Shown piece after piece: positions 1-12,410 of a stretch of 64,000 bases of DNA. The translations under genes were made by a program, and so were the position numbers. A model generated the notes under the pieces. The model made no database searches and was not told the DNA's origin. It saw only the letters and a list, made by a program, of their open reading frames with translations. This DNA is from Anastatus disparis (taxonomy: Eukaryota > Arthropoda > Insecta > Hymenoptera > Eupelmidae), in assembly GCA_017163975.1 (NCBI GenBank), contig JAFFSR010000239.1:6076001-6140000 (forward strand), given 5' to 3'. Every line of letters begins with the position of its first letter. The first letter of the stretch is position 1.

Positions 1-318
1 AAAAGAAAAAAAAAAAAAAGAACACAAAAAGGAGGGAGGAACGAGAGGAGAGTACCCCATATTATATGGAATTTTGTATGTTAGCTGGATGCCATTAGCA
101 TGATTCTCTCAGTGTATGTATGTATACGTATATAGATAAGCTTTTTTACGATACACGGACTGCAAGAGTCCTTATCACTTTTTTTTTCTATTACCATAAC
201 TTACGACCGAATTTTAATTAAGGTTCCATTTTCAACGACCGAAGATGGTAAAGAAAAAAAAATAAGAAAAAGAGAAAAAAAGGTTACTAAGCTTCTTGAC
301 TTTTTGACGTAGACGTAT

Positions 319-367
<49 letters not shown>

Positions 368-839
368 GGCGTTCTCTTTGATGGTTTACCGCTCGTTTTT
401 ATGAGATAAATTGTTTAACAGAAATTCAAGGGAGAACCAGCTCATTAAGATTGAACAGGAAATTCAGGGAACTTTGTAATATTGCAATTTCAAGTTTATG
501 CATAATTAGACGTTATTAGTAATTAAATTTCGATGAAAATCATAAATAATTGTTTAATTTTGTAATTAATGATATAATTAAGATATTTAATTAAATCATA
601 ATAACTACTCCAAAGAAATATAATATAGAAAGATTTTTCATTTGTGGTGTAAATAATTATTTAATTTCTGTAATTAAATTATCTAATGATTCGAAATAAT
701 TTGAAATAAAGCAATTTAATTAAATGAATTTAAAACATAATTATTATTAACATATTAATTATTTTAAAAATTCTTCTAATTAAATTGCTTTATTTCAAAT
801 TATCTTATTATTTATTGTTTAATTAATAATTATTTATGG
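1..839. other. AT-rich intergenic DNA
   Basis: No coding exon, RNA gene or transposon end could be supported here. The stretch has A-rich and T-rich runs, one GA microsatellite, and repeated ATTTAATTA-like words around 480-835. It ends where the large palindrome begins. Confidence 0.6.
320..364. repeat. (GA)n microsatellite
   Basis: About 45 bases of almost uninterrupted GA dinucleotides. Confidence 0.95.
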
Positions 840-1535
840 ACCAGGAGAGGCTATGAGCTTCGGGTCACAGATCTTATTGAAACTTTGGGATATGTTTTTA
901 GGAACCAAAATATGAGTAAAGCCAGAGTGGTACGGTCTAATGCTTCGAAAAATTAAAATCATAGACTTTTCTAGTCTTATTTTAAGAAAAATGTAAAAAA
1001 ATCTCCTAATTGAAGTGTGAATTATTCAGTCTAGAAATGTCTTTAATAAATTAACGTGAACTAAAATAAAAGTACAAAAAGAAAGATTTAATTTGTCGTT
1101 TTCAGAATTGAGAAATAATAATTAGAACCAGAGATATGTTTGTTCAAAGTTAAGCAACAAGAACGTACCAAAAATCACTATCCTTCAGAACATAGATGAT
1201 TTTTGGTACGTTCTTGCTGCTTAACTTTGAACAAACATATCTCTAGTTCTAATTATTATTTCTCAATTCTGAAAACGACAAATTAAATCTTTCTTTTTGT
1301 ACTTTTATTTTAGTTCATGTTAATTTATTAAAGACATTTCTAGACTGAATAATTCACACTTCAATTAGGAGCTTTTTTTTAGATTTTTGTTAAAATAAGA
1401 TTAGAAACTTCTATAATTTCAGTTTTTTGAAGTGTTAGACCGTACCGCTCTGGCTTTACTCATATTTTGGTACCTAAAAATATATTCCAAAGTTACATCA
1501 AGATCTGTGACCCAAAGCTCATAGCCTCTCCTGGT
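840..1535. mobile_element. Large foldback element (near-perfect palindrome)
   Basis: The left arm (840-1177) is repeated as its reverse complement in the right arm (1197-1535), leaving a loop of only about 19 nt. Outer ends read ACCAGGAGAGGCTATGAGCT and its complement. Arms differ at scattered single positions and small indels near the outer thirds, while the inner 200 bp are almost identical. No ORF of note lies inside. This fits a non-autonomous foldback/MITE-type DNA element. A clear target duplication was not found, so the superfamily is unassigned. Transcription across it would give a hairpin RNA of about 340 bp. Confidence 0.8.
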
Positions 1536-4200
1536 GAGATTTATTAAAAAGCTCTTAATTTGAAATAAATGTCAATATATTATAAAATTAAAACAATTAG
1601 ATGTATGAACGAATTTATTTCGTATCACTGAGATATTACTAATATTTTTCAATGTATTTACATTGAGATAAGGATTTTCAAGATTTCTGTAATTTCATTT
1701 TTGATGAATTCAAAATTTAAATATAATACATTTATAAATAGACAGTTTTTCAAATTTTTAAAAATTTGTTATGTACGATAAAATCAAAGTTATTTATAAC
1801 GATATATTGACACAGAAAATCTTAATACTACTCAGTATTCTTTTAAAAACATAACTTTTTCAAGCAACATACATTTTTTTACATTAATAAATTTTAATCG
1901 TTATTTAATAGTAGAGCATTTTAGAATTTCTCGTAATTACTCTCTCTTTGTATGTATAGAAGATAGCATTGCATAGTGAGCATTGGTGAGACCATTCCAT
2001 TTAAACAATATAACTTGCTTAGAGCAGCAGTATGCATAGCTTTGTAAGCTTTTTAGGGGAGGAGGGTTTTTAGGGTAGGAAAAAGCATTTAAAGATGAAC
2101 ATTACATATAAGGTAAAATAGCGTTCCAAGCAATGCAACACTCAAAGTAATTGCTAGAGATTTTGGGTTAAATGTCTCTCTGATTCGCACTGTTAGCTCG
2201 TATGATTTAGCGGAAAAGGCCTTGGCTTGCCCACAGGCGTATAAGCAGCAGCATAGACATGTGTACGTATACACATATAGACATGCACACACACATATAT
2301 ATATCCTTTAACGACTAGAATAAGGTTGGCATGCTAACATCAGCCAATGTAGGGATATGTGAAGCATATAGAGCCCAGACGTTTATACTAAGCTATATGG
2401 TAACAGAGAAAGAGAATCAGAGTAAGTCAGAGAGAGAGAGAGGAAGAGAGAGAACATTGGGTTAATTCAACACCCTTAGGGAGCCCCAGTGTGAATGCGG
2501 CAAGTCAGAAAGGAGAGAGATAGAGCAAGGGGTGAATACAACGCTGTTGTTACGGATATATGCTAATGGAGACCTCGGTTTGAGGATGTCTAACATCTAA
2601 CATTCTGAATTGGTCTGACGCTTTAGTCGACGGAGAAACTGCTATAGGGTTTTGGTCTTACATCTAACCCTCTTCAACGCTTACAAGTATATGTATGTTA
2701 TATCCTATGTGCATAAACGCGCCTGTATGTGTGCACGTTGAAACAGTTGCGAATATAGAGGGATGTCTGAAATTAGCCATTATTAATGGCTAAAGGAGAA
2801 AGTGTTCGAATGTCACTTTTATACGGCATTGCTCATTTGGAAATTAAAATTGGACACTCAAGACTTCTGAGTATGAAAAATGTGACTAGTTGAATTAGTG
2901 CGGTAATTAAAGTGTTATCATTGAAATTCAAATGACTTCGATAACAATCTAAATAATTATTTATTTTATTTTATTTTCTTTTCTTAAATAATGAATATAA
3001 GAAGGGATACTTTTATTTAGTATTGAATTTTATGTTATTTAATACATTGTTTTTGTTTATTTAACCAGATCAAACAAATATTCAATTATTCAATTTTGGG
3101 GAAACCCAATTAATTACATATTTATAAACCAATTTATTTAACATTAATAACTCAAACAATCATTTATTGATTAACAATCAAACTTATAATTTAACTATTA
3201 AAACAAATTTCATATTAATAACCCAAACAATAAAATAATTAACAAAGTTTGTTATTATAACAAGAGTGCAAATCAGTTCATCTATACTTTAAAGTTAGAT
3301 AAACACCGCAAGAGAAAATTACTTTATAAATGCATTAATTATCATATATTGATCTCGTATAAACAATTCAAGCTTAGGATATACGTTTAATACCAAGGAT
3401 ATATGCTTAATAAAATTTTCTCAACAACGAACTTGAAGAATATTGAAAATTAATAAAACACGTTTATTGATAATACATCGGGTTTAATCATAAATAATCA
3501 TAAATCCAAATAAATTGGATTTATGATTATCTTAGAATATAGAATTATTTTAATTTAATTGTGAATACAAGTAAATAAAAACTTTTTTTTAATAAAATAA
3601 ATAAACTATTAGTATTTTACAAATTTATTGATTTTTACTAAGTTGGCGTAAAACGTTTTATTTTCATTCGCTTTATTCCATCTAGCTTTTTAGCAATAAA
3701 TTTTTTCATAAAAATATAATAAAATTTTTTTTATAGTCGCAATTTGTCTATATCGTAAAAATATGCAGAAATACAGTGAACATTTTTTTTTAATTACAAA
3801 ATTTTATGAATTATTTATCAACTATCGTTCCTGCTTATAAAATAAATTTATACAGAAAGCACTGCAAAAAATAAAGCTATCTATATATGACTAATTTCTC
3901 CTTTGACGTGACTTACATGTACTTATCATACACTTTTAAAAGTCAGCCACGCAAAGCTCTTCGATAAGTTCTTGCGTATTACATAAATGATATTTAACTT
4001 CAAAAAGTCCAGGAGTTATATAACTATTGAAGATATTTGTAATAAAAATAGGATGTGTCATTTTTTTAGCTACCAGAAATGATCCTCAACTTATGATTAT
4101 TTATAACCGATCATTTTTTTCGAGAGTTTAAACAATTAAAGTGAACGAAATAATGTGGACTTTTATGAGAAGCAATAACTTTTTATGTTCATATTGTTAA
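1536..4200. other. Intergenic DNA, no gene recognised
   Basis: AT-rich sequence without supportable exons. The part from about 1,920 to 2,830 is less AT-rich and of higher complexity (GA-rich patches at 2,400-2,460 and 2,505-2,530) than its surroundings, but it holds no convincing ORF with splice sites. It could be noncoding transcribed or regulatory DNA; the sequence alone does not say. Confidence 0.5.
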
Positions 4201-4513
4201 TAAGAGGCCGAACTATCTGTCTTTATTCAATATTGTTTATTTAGTAACACGAAAAAAATCGCAGCCCCCTCTAGATACTAGTTTTTGAATAATATGAGAC
4301 CCACCAAAAAATATAGGTTATATTATAGATTTTCAGTAGGTTTCATATTATTCAAAAACTACGTGATAAAATTATTTTGTTCTTATTATAAAATTTTTCT
4401 ATTATACCAGTATCTAGCAGGGGCTGCTATTTTTTTAGTGTTACAGCCAATGGTGTTTATATAAATGATGAAAAACACTATTAGCCAAAGACAGATAGTT
4501 CGGCCTGCTCTTA
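4201..4513. mobile_element. Foldback MITE with AAGAGGCCGAACTATCTGTC-type ends
   Basis: The left end reads TAAGAGGCCGAACTATCTGT. The right end is its complement with three extra bases (TAAGAGCAGGCCGAAC in reverse complement). Further inside, a second inverted pair (GCAGCCCC...GTATCTAG) and a third pair around 4,285/4,350 (TTTTTGAATAATATGA and complement) continue the pairing, so most of the 313 bp can fold on itself. There is no coding capacity. I read it as a small non-autonomous DNA element. Confidence 0.7.
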
Positions 4514-5740
4514 AAAATGATATTGAAAAGAATAAATATGTAAAAAAAAAGAATACGTTAAAAATAGATAATGAAAAAAAGAATAATTTTTCTTCTACGC
4601 CAAGGGTTATTATTGCTCATATTAAAATTAAATATTAGAAAATATAAACAAAATATTGAGTTTTTTCGTGATAAAAAAGTTTTTTAAAAACGCACTGATG
4701 GTAAGAAATGAACGAATGAAAAGAAAAGGATTGGATATGAATGGAATGGATGGAATAAATAGAATATAAAATGAAAAGGGAGAAAATAAAATAACAGAAA
4801 AGGAAAGAAAAGTAGAAAAAAGGATGGATAAGGAATGCAAAGAAAAAACCAAAAAAACTATTTCCTCCTCTCTCGTTTGAAAAGTTTTCGGAAATCAAAG
4901 TGTTATTTTTCATTTTACGAAAATGTTTGCATTAAACCTTTCCTATTATAAATCATTTTCTTCCCACGGTATTTGATAGAAATAAATTGTCTAGCTTCCC
5001 AAAAAAGAATGAGGGAGAATATTGGGACTTTTTTAAAAAGATTCCAGCCAGAATAGTCGTACGTGTATTTGATCAATTTGAACGAACGTCTTCTTAAAAA
5101 GAAACAAATCTGGTTTAGCTATTCAAGACTTGTAAAATAATGAAGTAGAAAATGATTCATTCATTCCATCTAAAAATTTTTATCTTGAAAGACATTTTCA
5201 ACGATGCATTGTTTAACTAAGTTACCCGCTTAAAAGAGGAGAACCCAATATTAAGGTCTTACAAACAAATTTTCCTCATATAATAACTGAGGGGCTATTT
5301 TTAACTTTTTATTTTTTCGATCTATACAAAAACCACCAGGGTATAATTTAACGCTTAAGCCATTCTATACACAAAAAATGTCATAATTAATAATTTCATG
5401 TTCGCTAATAAAAAATTTTTTTAAAATTGTGAGATTTAAAAATAATATATAAAATAACAAATTTAAAGTTAAAAAAATTAATTTTATGAAAAATTTAAAT
5501 CCCGAGATTTTTAGATCCATTAATTTCAAAAAAAATTTAATCTTTTATTGTAACCTGAATATAAGAGATAAAAATAATTTAAATTTATTACTATTATTTC
5601 TTAATTGCTAATCATTTCCCCAATAATTTTGATATAGAGCGATTGACGCTTATTGTTAAATTATACAGTTAAAATTGTTTTTTAATTATTATATTCAATA
5701 ATGCGTACAAAAAGCAAGGAAGTACTGAATAGTATATATT
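4514..5740. other. AT-rich intergenic DNA
   Basis: I see no supportable gene here. Open frames on the minus strand near 4,628-4,913 are low-complexity Phe/Ser/Ile-rich translations of a purine-rich stretch, not coding signal. Confidence 0.5.
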
Positions 5741-5947
5741 TTATTTTTTTTAATTTTATTTAACGTCTCTGTATTAATGCTATCATTGTGATGCTAATTA
5801 GCGACGGAGGTTTTCAGCATGTTTGTAAACTTCAGCACATGTAACGTACATTGGTGCTTGTATCGAAACCAGCCTAGAGCGGGATTGGAACTCGGGACCT
5901 CGAGATTACGAATCCATCGCTCTACCGACTGAGCCACTGACGACCTC
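5741..5947 (-). mobile_element. tRNA-derived SINE, copy 1
   Basis: On the minus strand it begins with a tRNA-like head: A-box TGGCTCAGTCGG, an anticodon-loop equivalent ATTCGTAATC (CGT by position), and B-box GAGTTCCAATCCC (one mismatch). A conserved body follows, then a tail ending in CGACGTTAAATAAAAT-like sequence and a T/A run. Flanks share ATATATTTT, a probable target duplication. The three-nucleotide anticodon equivalent suggests descent from a tRNA-Thr-like gene, but the head is too altered to be a functional tRNA. Other copies lie near 18.7, 32.2 and 40.8 kb. Confidence 0.8.
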
Positions 5948-6635
5948 ATATATTTTTATCTTTTTGATGTCATTAGATTTACTATTTTTAATTTAAAACA
6001 TTCAAAAATTGAACTATAAATTCTTATTTAATGGCTCTGAAAACAAGAAATCATTATAAAAAGTAAATTAGCTTTAGTCACTGAATTCGATTGCAAGATT
6101 AAAAGTTAAAATGACAAAATTTTTGAATGAGTAAGAAATAATATAAGATCCATTTATTTTAAAATACATTTTCAAAACAAAAAATTAGTTAATGATGAAA
6201 AAATAATAACGGAAACGATATAGAATTAAGATAATAAATAAGAAATAAATGAAAAAATGAAATACTTGTAGAACGTTTTGGAATTGTTAAAGAAAACAAA
6301 ATCACATAACCGTTAAAATGTGCGAATTCTCCGTGTATATCCTTTCTAAAATCTCTCCATCATAAATCCTCTTTATTCATATAAAAACATACATACATAA
6401 CTTTGCAAAAACACATTTGGTTTTGGAGAGCACGGAAAATCTGGACGATATTATTTTATTTTCTGATGCGACAAACAAGTGACACGTAGCTTTCCTCCTT
6501 TTGTGGTATAAAAAGAGAGCGAAATTTTAAAGTGCAAAAGAGACAGAGAATATTCGTGTTAGAAACGGAAATGAGCTTGAAAAGAGAGAAAGAGCAGTTT
6601 CCTATCTGCGCTTTTAGCTTGAGCTAAAACATTTT

Positions 6636-6686
<51 letters not shown>

Positions 6687-9600
6687 CAAGAGAGAGAGTT
6701 TTAGGAACAACATATAAAACTATATGCAGCCCAGCTGCACAGGATAGCGGTGAGCTTTATGGGTTGAGGCATTTGCAAACCACAATCACGTAGTGTATGT
6801 ATGTGCAGCCTGGGCAAACTTTTGATCACGCGATGAAGTACTTGTCTGCATTTCGTTTGTTTTGTCTCAAATGCTTATACTCTACAAAATGTTTCGTGAA
6901 TTTTCTTTTGCTATTACTTTTTTTTGCTCTTTCAAACTTCTTCAGAATTAAAGTACGTTAAAGTATATGAGCAGCAAAATGGTGTGTACATGTTGAAATT
7001 AGTTAAAAGTACATATAGAATTATAATCTCCAATTTAATTAAGCTACAATAATTAAAGTTAATTAGCTTCAGAAGCACGAAAAAATCGCAAGAAGTTTTT
7101 ATATATACAGAAGAAAACCTCACGTTCTTTTTACTTTTGCGAAACTTGCGAAAGATTTTATTATGATTTGACAATTAAGCTAAAAATATATATTTAACCA
7201 TTTTCAATATATTATTTATTATTACCCAACTCGAAATCACCGATTTTCATAACATTACCATATATTACAAAACACAAAAAAATAAAAAAATACATATTTT
7301 TTTATTGGTTAATATCAAATTTTATTGGCTGAAAACGACTTCTAAAATTAACTCCTAAAAAGTCTCAAAAAAGGGATGCTGCCCTAACTTTTCAAATTAC
7401 CATGGAATTCCTTTTTTTTGTAGAAATATCCTCCATTTTGTTTCGTCGAATAATATTTATTTTAGGTAGCGATAGTAAGAAAAAAACATATTTTAGAGGA
7501 TAACTTTAGGGGTCATATTCATCCCTTTAATCATATTAATACCATTAAAATCAGTGAGTTCGAGTTCAGTACCCTTCTTTGTAAAAAACATAAAGATCGA
7601 GTTACCAGAAAATCCGCTAATCATTGTTTTGAAATTTTCCTAAAAAATTCGGACTGACAGATGATCAAATTCATGATCTTTCCAGTTGAAATTAATTTCC
7701 AGTGTTAAGTAAGTTGGGCTTAATTACTCGAACCAATTGTTGTTCTAACATAAAATATATTTATTAAAATAATAATGTGAAATTGAATAATTTTAAAAGT
7801 TTTAAATGTTATAAAAAATTTAATGTTTTACCAAAATTTAATTTCAATTTTTGAGATTTGAACAGAACAAGATTGAAATTGAAATTTATTTTTTTGATGA
7901 TCCATGGATGTGTTTTATGACATACTCTTGGAACGTAAAACCAATATTTTGGAACTTTCTGCTGTAAATAATTAGTCTACAAAATTCAGATACATTTTAA
8001 AAAATTTGCTCTTATTGCAAAAGTAAAATTAAATAAGATGAGCTTCTAAAACATGATGCTCTTATCGTCTGAAAAAAAATATACTTTTTGTTGGAAATGT
8101 TGTTATAAAAACTTTATTTTGAGCATATCTTGTTTATTTGTGTCAAAATAATAAATCGAATCATTCGTTATATTTCCAATCTTCCCTTTTCAAAAGTTGT
8201 GCAAAAAACTACCTTTGAATCGTTAACGCAAGGTTACCTTTTCAAGCTACAATATATCAAATTTAATACAATCAATTATCAAACTGTCATAAATAATAAT
8301 TTATTATTAAAAAAAAGGTAAGATTTTCTACGTTTTTCTTGAATTCAAAAACATTAAAATAGAAATGGTATTCTATAAATACATCAAGCTTCTCGTAAAG
8401 ATTGAAAGATATTAATAGAAAAACACAAGAAAAATTATCCATCTTTGGAAAAAAAATCATTTATTTTGAAATAGTATCTTAATAAAATCAAACAAAATTT
8501 AGTAAATAATGTTTAAATATAAAAGAAAATAATAGTCAGACAAAAAAAAATTTTTTTTTAATAATAAACACAAAAATGAAAATTTATAAAAAAAATAAAA
8601 AAATGTCTTAATGAAAAATCGTAAAATATAATATTTTATTTTACATTAAAATTATTTCATTATTATATATTGTAAATATTATTCTTTTGCTGCTATAGAA
8701 TTATTTAACAAATTATTGCAAATTATATGTAACAACGATAGATACTATACCTATCTATTTATTAAATACTTAATTAATGAATTTTATTTATATTGGATAC
8801 ATCGTTAAACCATTAATCTTCATTATTTTATTGTTAAAAATTACAAAAATAAATTCTTTTGTAATGTGATTCGTTTATTGATGTATTCATAAGCCATTTT
8901 CCAAACATTAGGAAATAATTATCTCTAGTTTATATTATTTTTTTACAAAATTAAATGAAATTAATGATAAGCAAATGGTTAATGATAAGTTATAAATAAT
9001 TGTGTGAGAGCGTCATTTTCGTGACGGTGTCAGTTTTATTGAATAAACCACGCCGCCCGAACCTCGCATAAGAAGCATTTAAAAATTGTTATTATTTTAT
9101 TTATAAAAATAATTTTAAAACAATTAATTAATTTTTCTTGTTTACAAAATTAAATTTTTTATTTTCTCTGAAATTATTATATTTTTAACCATTGAACATC
9201 GTTTCAATATAACCTCGAAAAATTCAATTTTTACTGAGGTATTCTTGAACGTTTGTTGAAAAATTTTTTTATTAACAATTGTTTAATAAAAACTAAAATT
9301 TACTAAATTTGATTTTGTAAAATAAAATATTTCCAATAAAATTTTTAAAGAATTATACTGTTATCAATGGCATCAACCGAATCCTAGTTTTATATTCTTC
9401 TATAAAACTGAATCCACATTGATTTATTTAATGCGTTGAAAATACTCTCTGAAAAGTGAATCTTTTTCTTTTTTAATATGAATGTAAATTTTTTTTTTAA
9501 ATAAGCTATTAATACCACGCAAAAATCTTAGTATCTAAATTTTATAGTCAAATAAAATCTTGGTTGAAAAAAAAAATTATTCATCATATTCGCATTTCTA

Positions 9601-10156
9601 TCTCGAATCTCTATAACATTTTCTATCTATAAATCTGTACCCGAAACGAGAAACCATTTTTAGATGCCACTGTCTACGACCCTTTTTAGTTTTATAGACA
9701 GTAGACCCTAAAGCTTTTTTATATTCTTTGAGAGTCTCTTTCGAATGCTAGTTACATATTAGAAAAAAAGGAAAAGCAAAGAAAGTCAACTTTTTTTTGC
9801 TATTGTTGAGCTCATATTTCTTTCATCTCGTTTCTTTCCTCTTTTTTCTGAATATTGAATCTATTTTTCTGAAATTTTATATTCGCCTGACTTTTTTATG
9901 TTGTTAAATTAATAATGATCCATTAACGTACAAAGTAATATTTAATGGAAGTCAATATTACTTATTTCATTTTTATAAATAAATCCGTTCTTCTGTGTGT
10001 AAATTTAAATACTCATGAAATTAAGTTTTTACTATGCATTGTACGACGTGATAAATAGCCGGACATCCAACTATTCCCGAAAACGTCGAATTTATTTATT
10101 TATATTTAAATCTTACTTTTGTGAAAGATCTACAGAGGGAATCCTTTGAAAAATTG
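5948..10156. other. AT-rich intergenic DNA
   Basis: No exon or RNA gene is supportable. It contains the TA microsatellite listed separately and a short GC-richer island at about 9,005-9,075 of unknown origin. That island may be a fragment of an old mobile element. Confidence 0.5.
6639..6685. repeat. (TA)n microsatellite
   Basis: About 46 bases of perfect TA repeats, followed by a short GA run. Confidence 0.95.
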
Positions 10157-12405
10157 TAACCCTTGTTCGGGTTTCAAGGGCCCAAGACTTAGGCGCAATA
10201 ATAAAAAAAAATGTATTTAAAATTTTTTTATAATGAAATATTATTAAAAAGGGGTATTAGAATAAAACACTGTATACGATTTTACTGGTTAACTGAATAA
10301 ACGTCTTTAATTAAACATAAAAAAAAACTCTATTTACTTGAAATCTAACACTTTTAACAATGGCTCAAAAAAAACTCTATTTGAATTTTGACACACACAC
10401 ACACTCGTATATAATAAATTGATCGCTATTAATCTAGAAAAAAAATAGAAAATAAAATAAAAAAAATGATTTTAATTTCAATTGACACTTGTGGCGCAAC
10501 TAACAAAAATATAATTATTCTTTTTATCTATTTCACTCACACACGTTCTTTATTAGTGACTCGACTACACTTTATAGAAAGGCGCACGGTTTCAACTTTT
10601 CTGACGGCAAGCAAGCGCGCGGACTCTACACTCTTTCCTATGTTTGAGGCTTTACCTCTCCCCCTTTTCGCTGGCAACAGGGGCTCTCTTCGCGGAACTC
10701 GGCGCACGTTAGAGCTTTTATGTAAAATTCCGCGAAGATTTTTAGTTACTTTGAAACAGCACAAATTCACAAATTTTAAATTTCACTTTTTAGATTTTAT
10801 CTTTTTATTTTCTTTCTCGCTAAAATGATTGAAATTTCATACATTTACGGAAAAATTAATGATTATAAATAAGTATATCTATATATTTATACTGAACGAA
10901 TTGTACTAAATTTTTAATTTTGACTTCACGCGCAAATATATATAAAAGTTACACAAAAATTTTTTTAGAACAGAGCACAAAAAAAAACTGATTTAACGAC
11001 GCCAAGTAAAAAGACAAGAATTTACGCGCGATCGCTAAATTGTTAAGAAAATGTTACGTCACGCAAGCACATTCAGAAACGTAATATATACGATTTATAC
11101 CTTTTTAAACCCTCTCTCTTTTTCTCCCTTTCAAATTCTCCGCTTGCTCTCGGCCTCGTCTTTGCTGGCTTCCTGGACACAGGTTGGCGCTAAGGCGATG
11201 ACGTTGATAGAGAGGGTGCGGCGTAAATTTGGTTTGGATGAAAAAGGCAAACGTTTGTTACGTTTGGTAAAGGCGCTACTAAAAATAGCGCTACTAATTT
11301 TCTCACTGTTCGGTAAATTTTCTTTCACGTAACGGATACGCAACAAATTGAAAACGTTAGACTCTAATGATAAAAAAAAATAATACCCAGAAAATTTAAC
11401 ACTTTTCCCGGCAATTAGAATTTTTCTCACGTTAATGGCGTAACCGAAAGATTTTATTTTATCACAACTCGATTCCTTTTTATATATATAAAAAAATAAT
11501 TTACAATGACTAACGATGAAACTAAAAATTAAAACTCTCCCGTTTGCGGCACTAATAAAAAAACTAATATTTTTCTCTATTTTTAAGGCACAAATCCTTT
11601 ATCCGATTCTACACAACTTTTCTTTTAACACGCTTTTTCTCTCACAAAGGGCTCTTTGTTTTATCAATTACTCACGGCACACGTCCGATCTCACACGATA
11701 CTCTCCCTAGACTGACGCCGGGCCCGCACTTTCTTAAACTTGACCACACACGAAAATTTTGACAGGCCAATCATGGCGCTTGTTATTAACAATTTCCGGG
11801 CGCTAAATTTTACATCTTATACATCATTCATTGATTTATTCGCAAATTACTAAAAGAAAATAAAGAAAATTAAGACAAAATTAATTTTGATATTTATGAC
11901 TCTAAATATAGTTGAAAACCTCTGTTCTTTTGAATATACGCATACGCCGCGCGTTTACTTACTACCGGCTTGTTTGTATCTAATCGCTCTATCTCTTTCT
12001 TACTCACTCATACAACGCGTTAACAATCTTTTTCTTTGCGGCATACATAACTTATAACACTCAGACATACAAGTATAAATCTTTTCAAACGCTATATAAT
12101 CTTAATTATTTTATAGTAAATTAAATCTTTTCACATTTTAATAATCATTTCTTTCTGAGCGAATTTCTTTTCTTCCTTTTCACAACTGGCGCCACCGATG
12201 TTCTCTTTTCCTCAACTTTGTCGTTATTAGGCGGGAAGATTTGAATTAAATTTTTTAATTCCTCTCCATTACAGTTTACATGAAAAACATTTTAAAAAAA
12301 TAGTTTTATTTTAAATCTTATTTTAAATTCTAGTTATAGGCGCCATCAGATCTATTATTCACAAAAAAAAAATTGAAAATTTCTTGGGACGTAAAACCAC
12401 GTCAC
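10157..12405 (-). mobile_element. Possible solo LTR of an insect retrotransposon
   Basis: A 2.2-kb block is clearly less AT-rich and richer in CG dinucleotides than both flanks. It is bounded by AATTG on both sides (10152-10156 and 12406-12410), a possible 5-bp target duplication. Read on the minus strand it starts GTGACGTGGTTTTACGTCCC and ends GGGTTA. The start resembles LTR starts of insect Gypsy-type elements, but the ends are not the canonical TG...CA and no internal gag/pol is present. The overlapping ORFs near 10.5-11.4 kb are open on both strands and look like chance. It could also be another kind of mobile element, or a CpG-rich regulatory region. Confidence 0.3.
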
Positions 12406-12410
12406 AATTG

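Noticed and set aside
2089..2292. 67-codon minus-strand frame with a hydrophobic end (SLAITLSVALLGTLFYLI)
   Set aside because: The N-terminal half is a Cys/Tyr-rich translation of CATA/ACAC simple sequence. No splice context, promoter or homologue was recognised.
5860..5947. Functional tRNA-Thr gene
   Set aside because: The A- and B-boxes are recognisable, but anticodon and acceptor stems do not pair properly and the same body/tail follows in several copies. It is a SINE head.
10466..11430. Overlapping open frames on both strands near 10.5-11.4 kb
   Set aside because: They lie in a locally less AT-rich block where stops are rarer. Frames are open on opposite strands over the same bases and show no domain.
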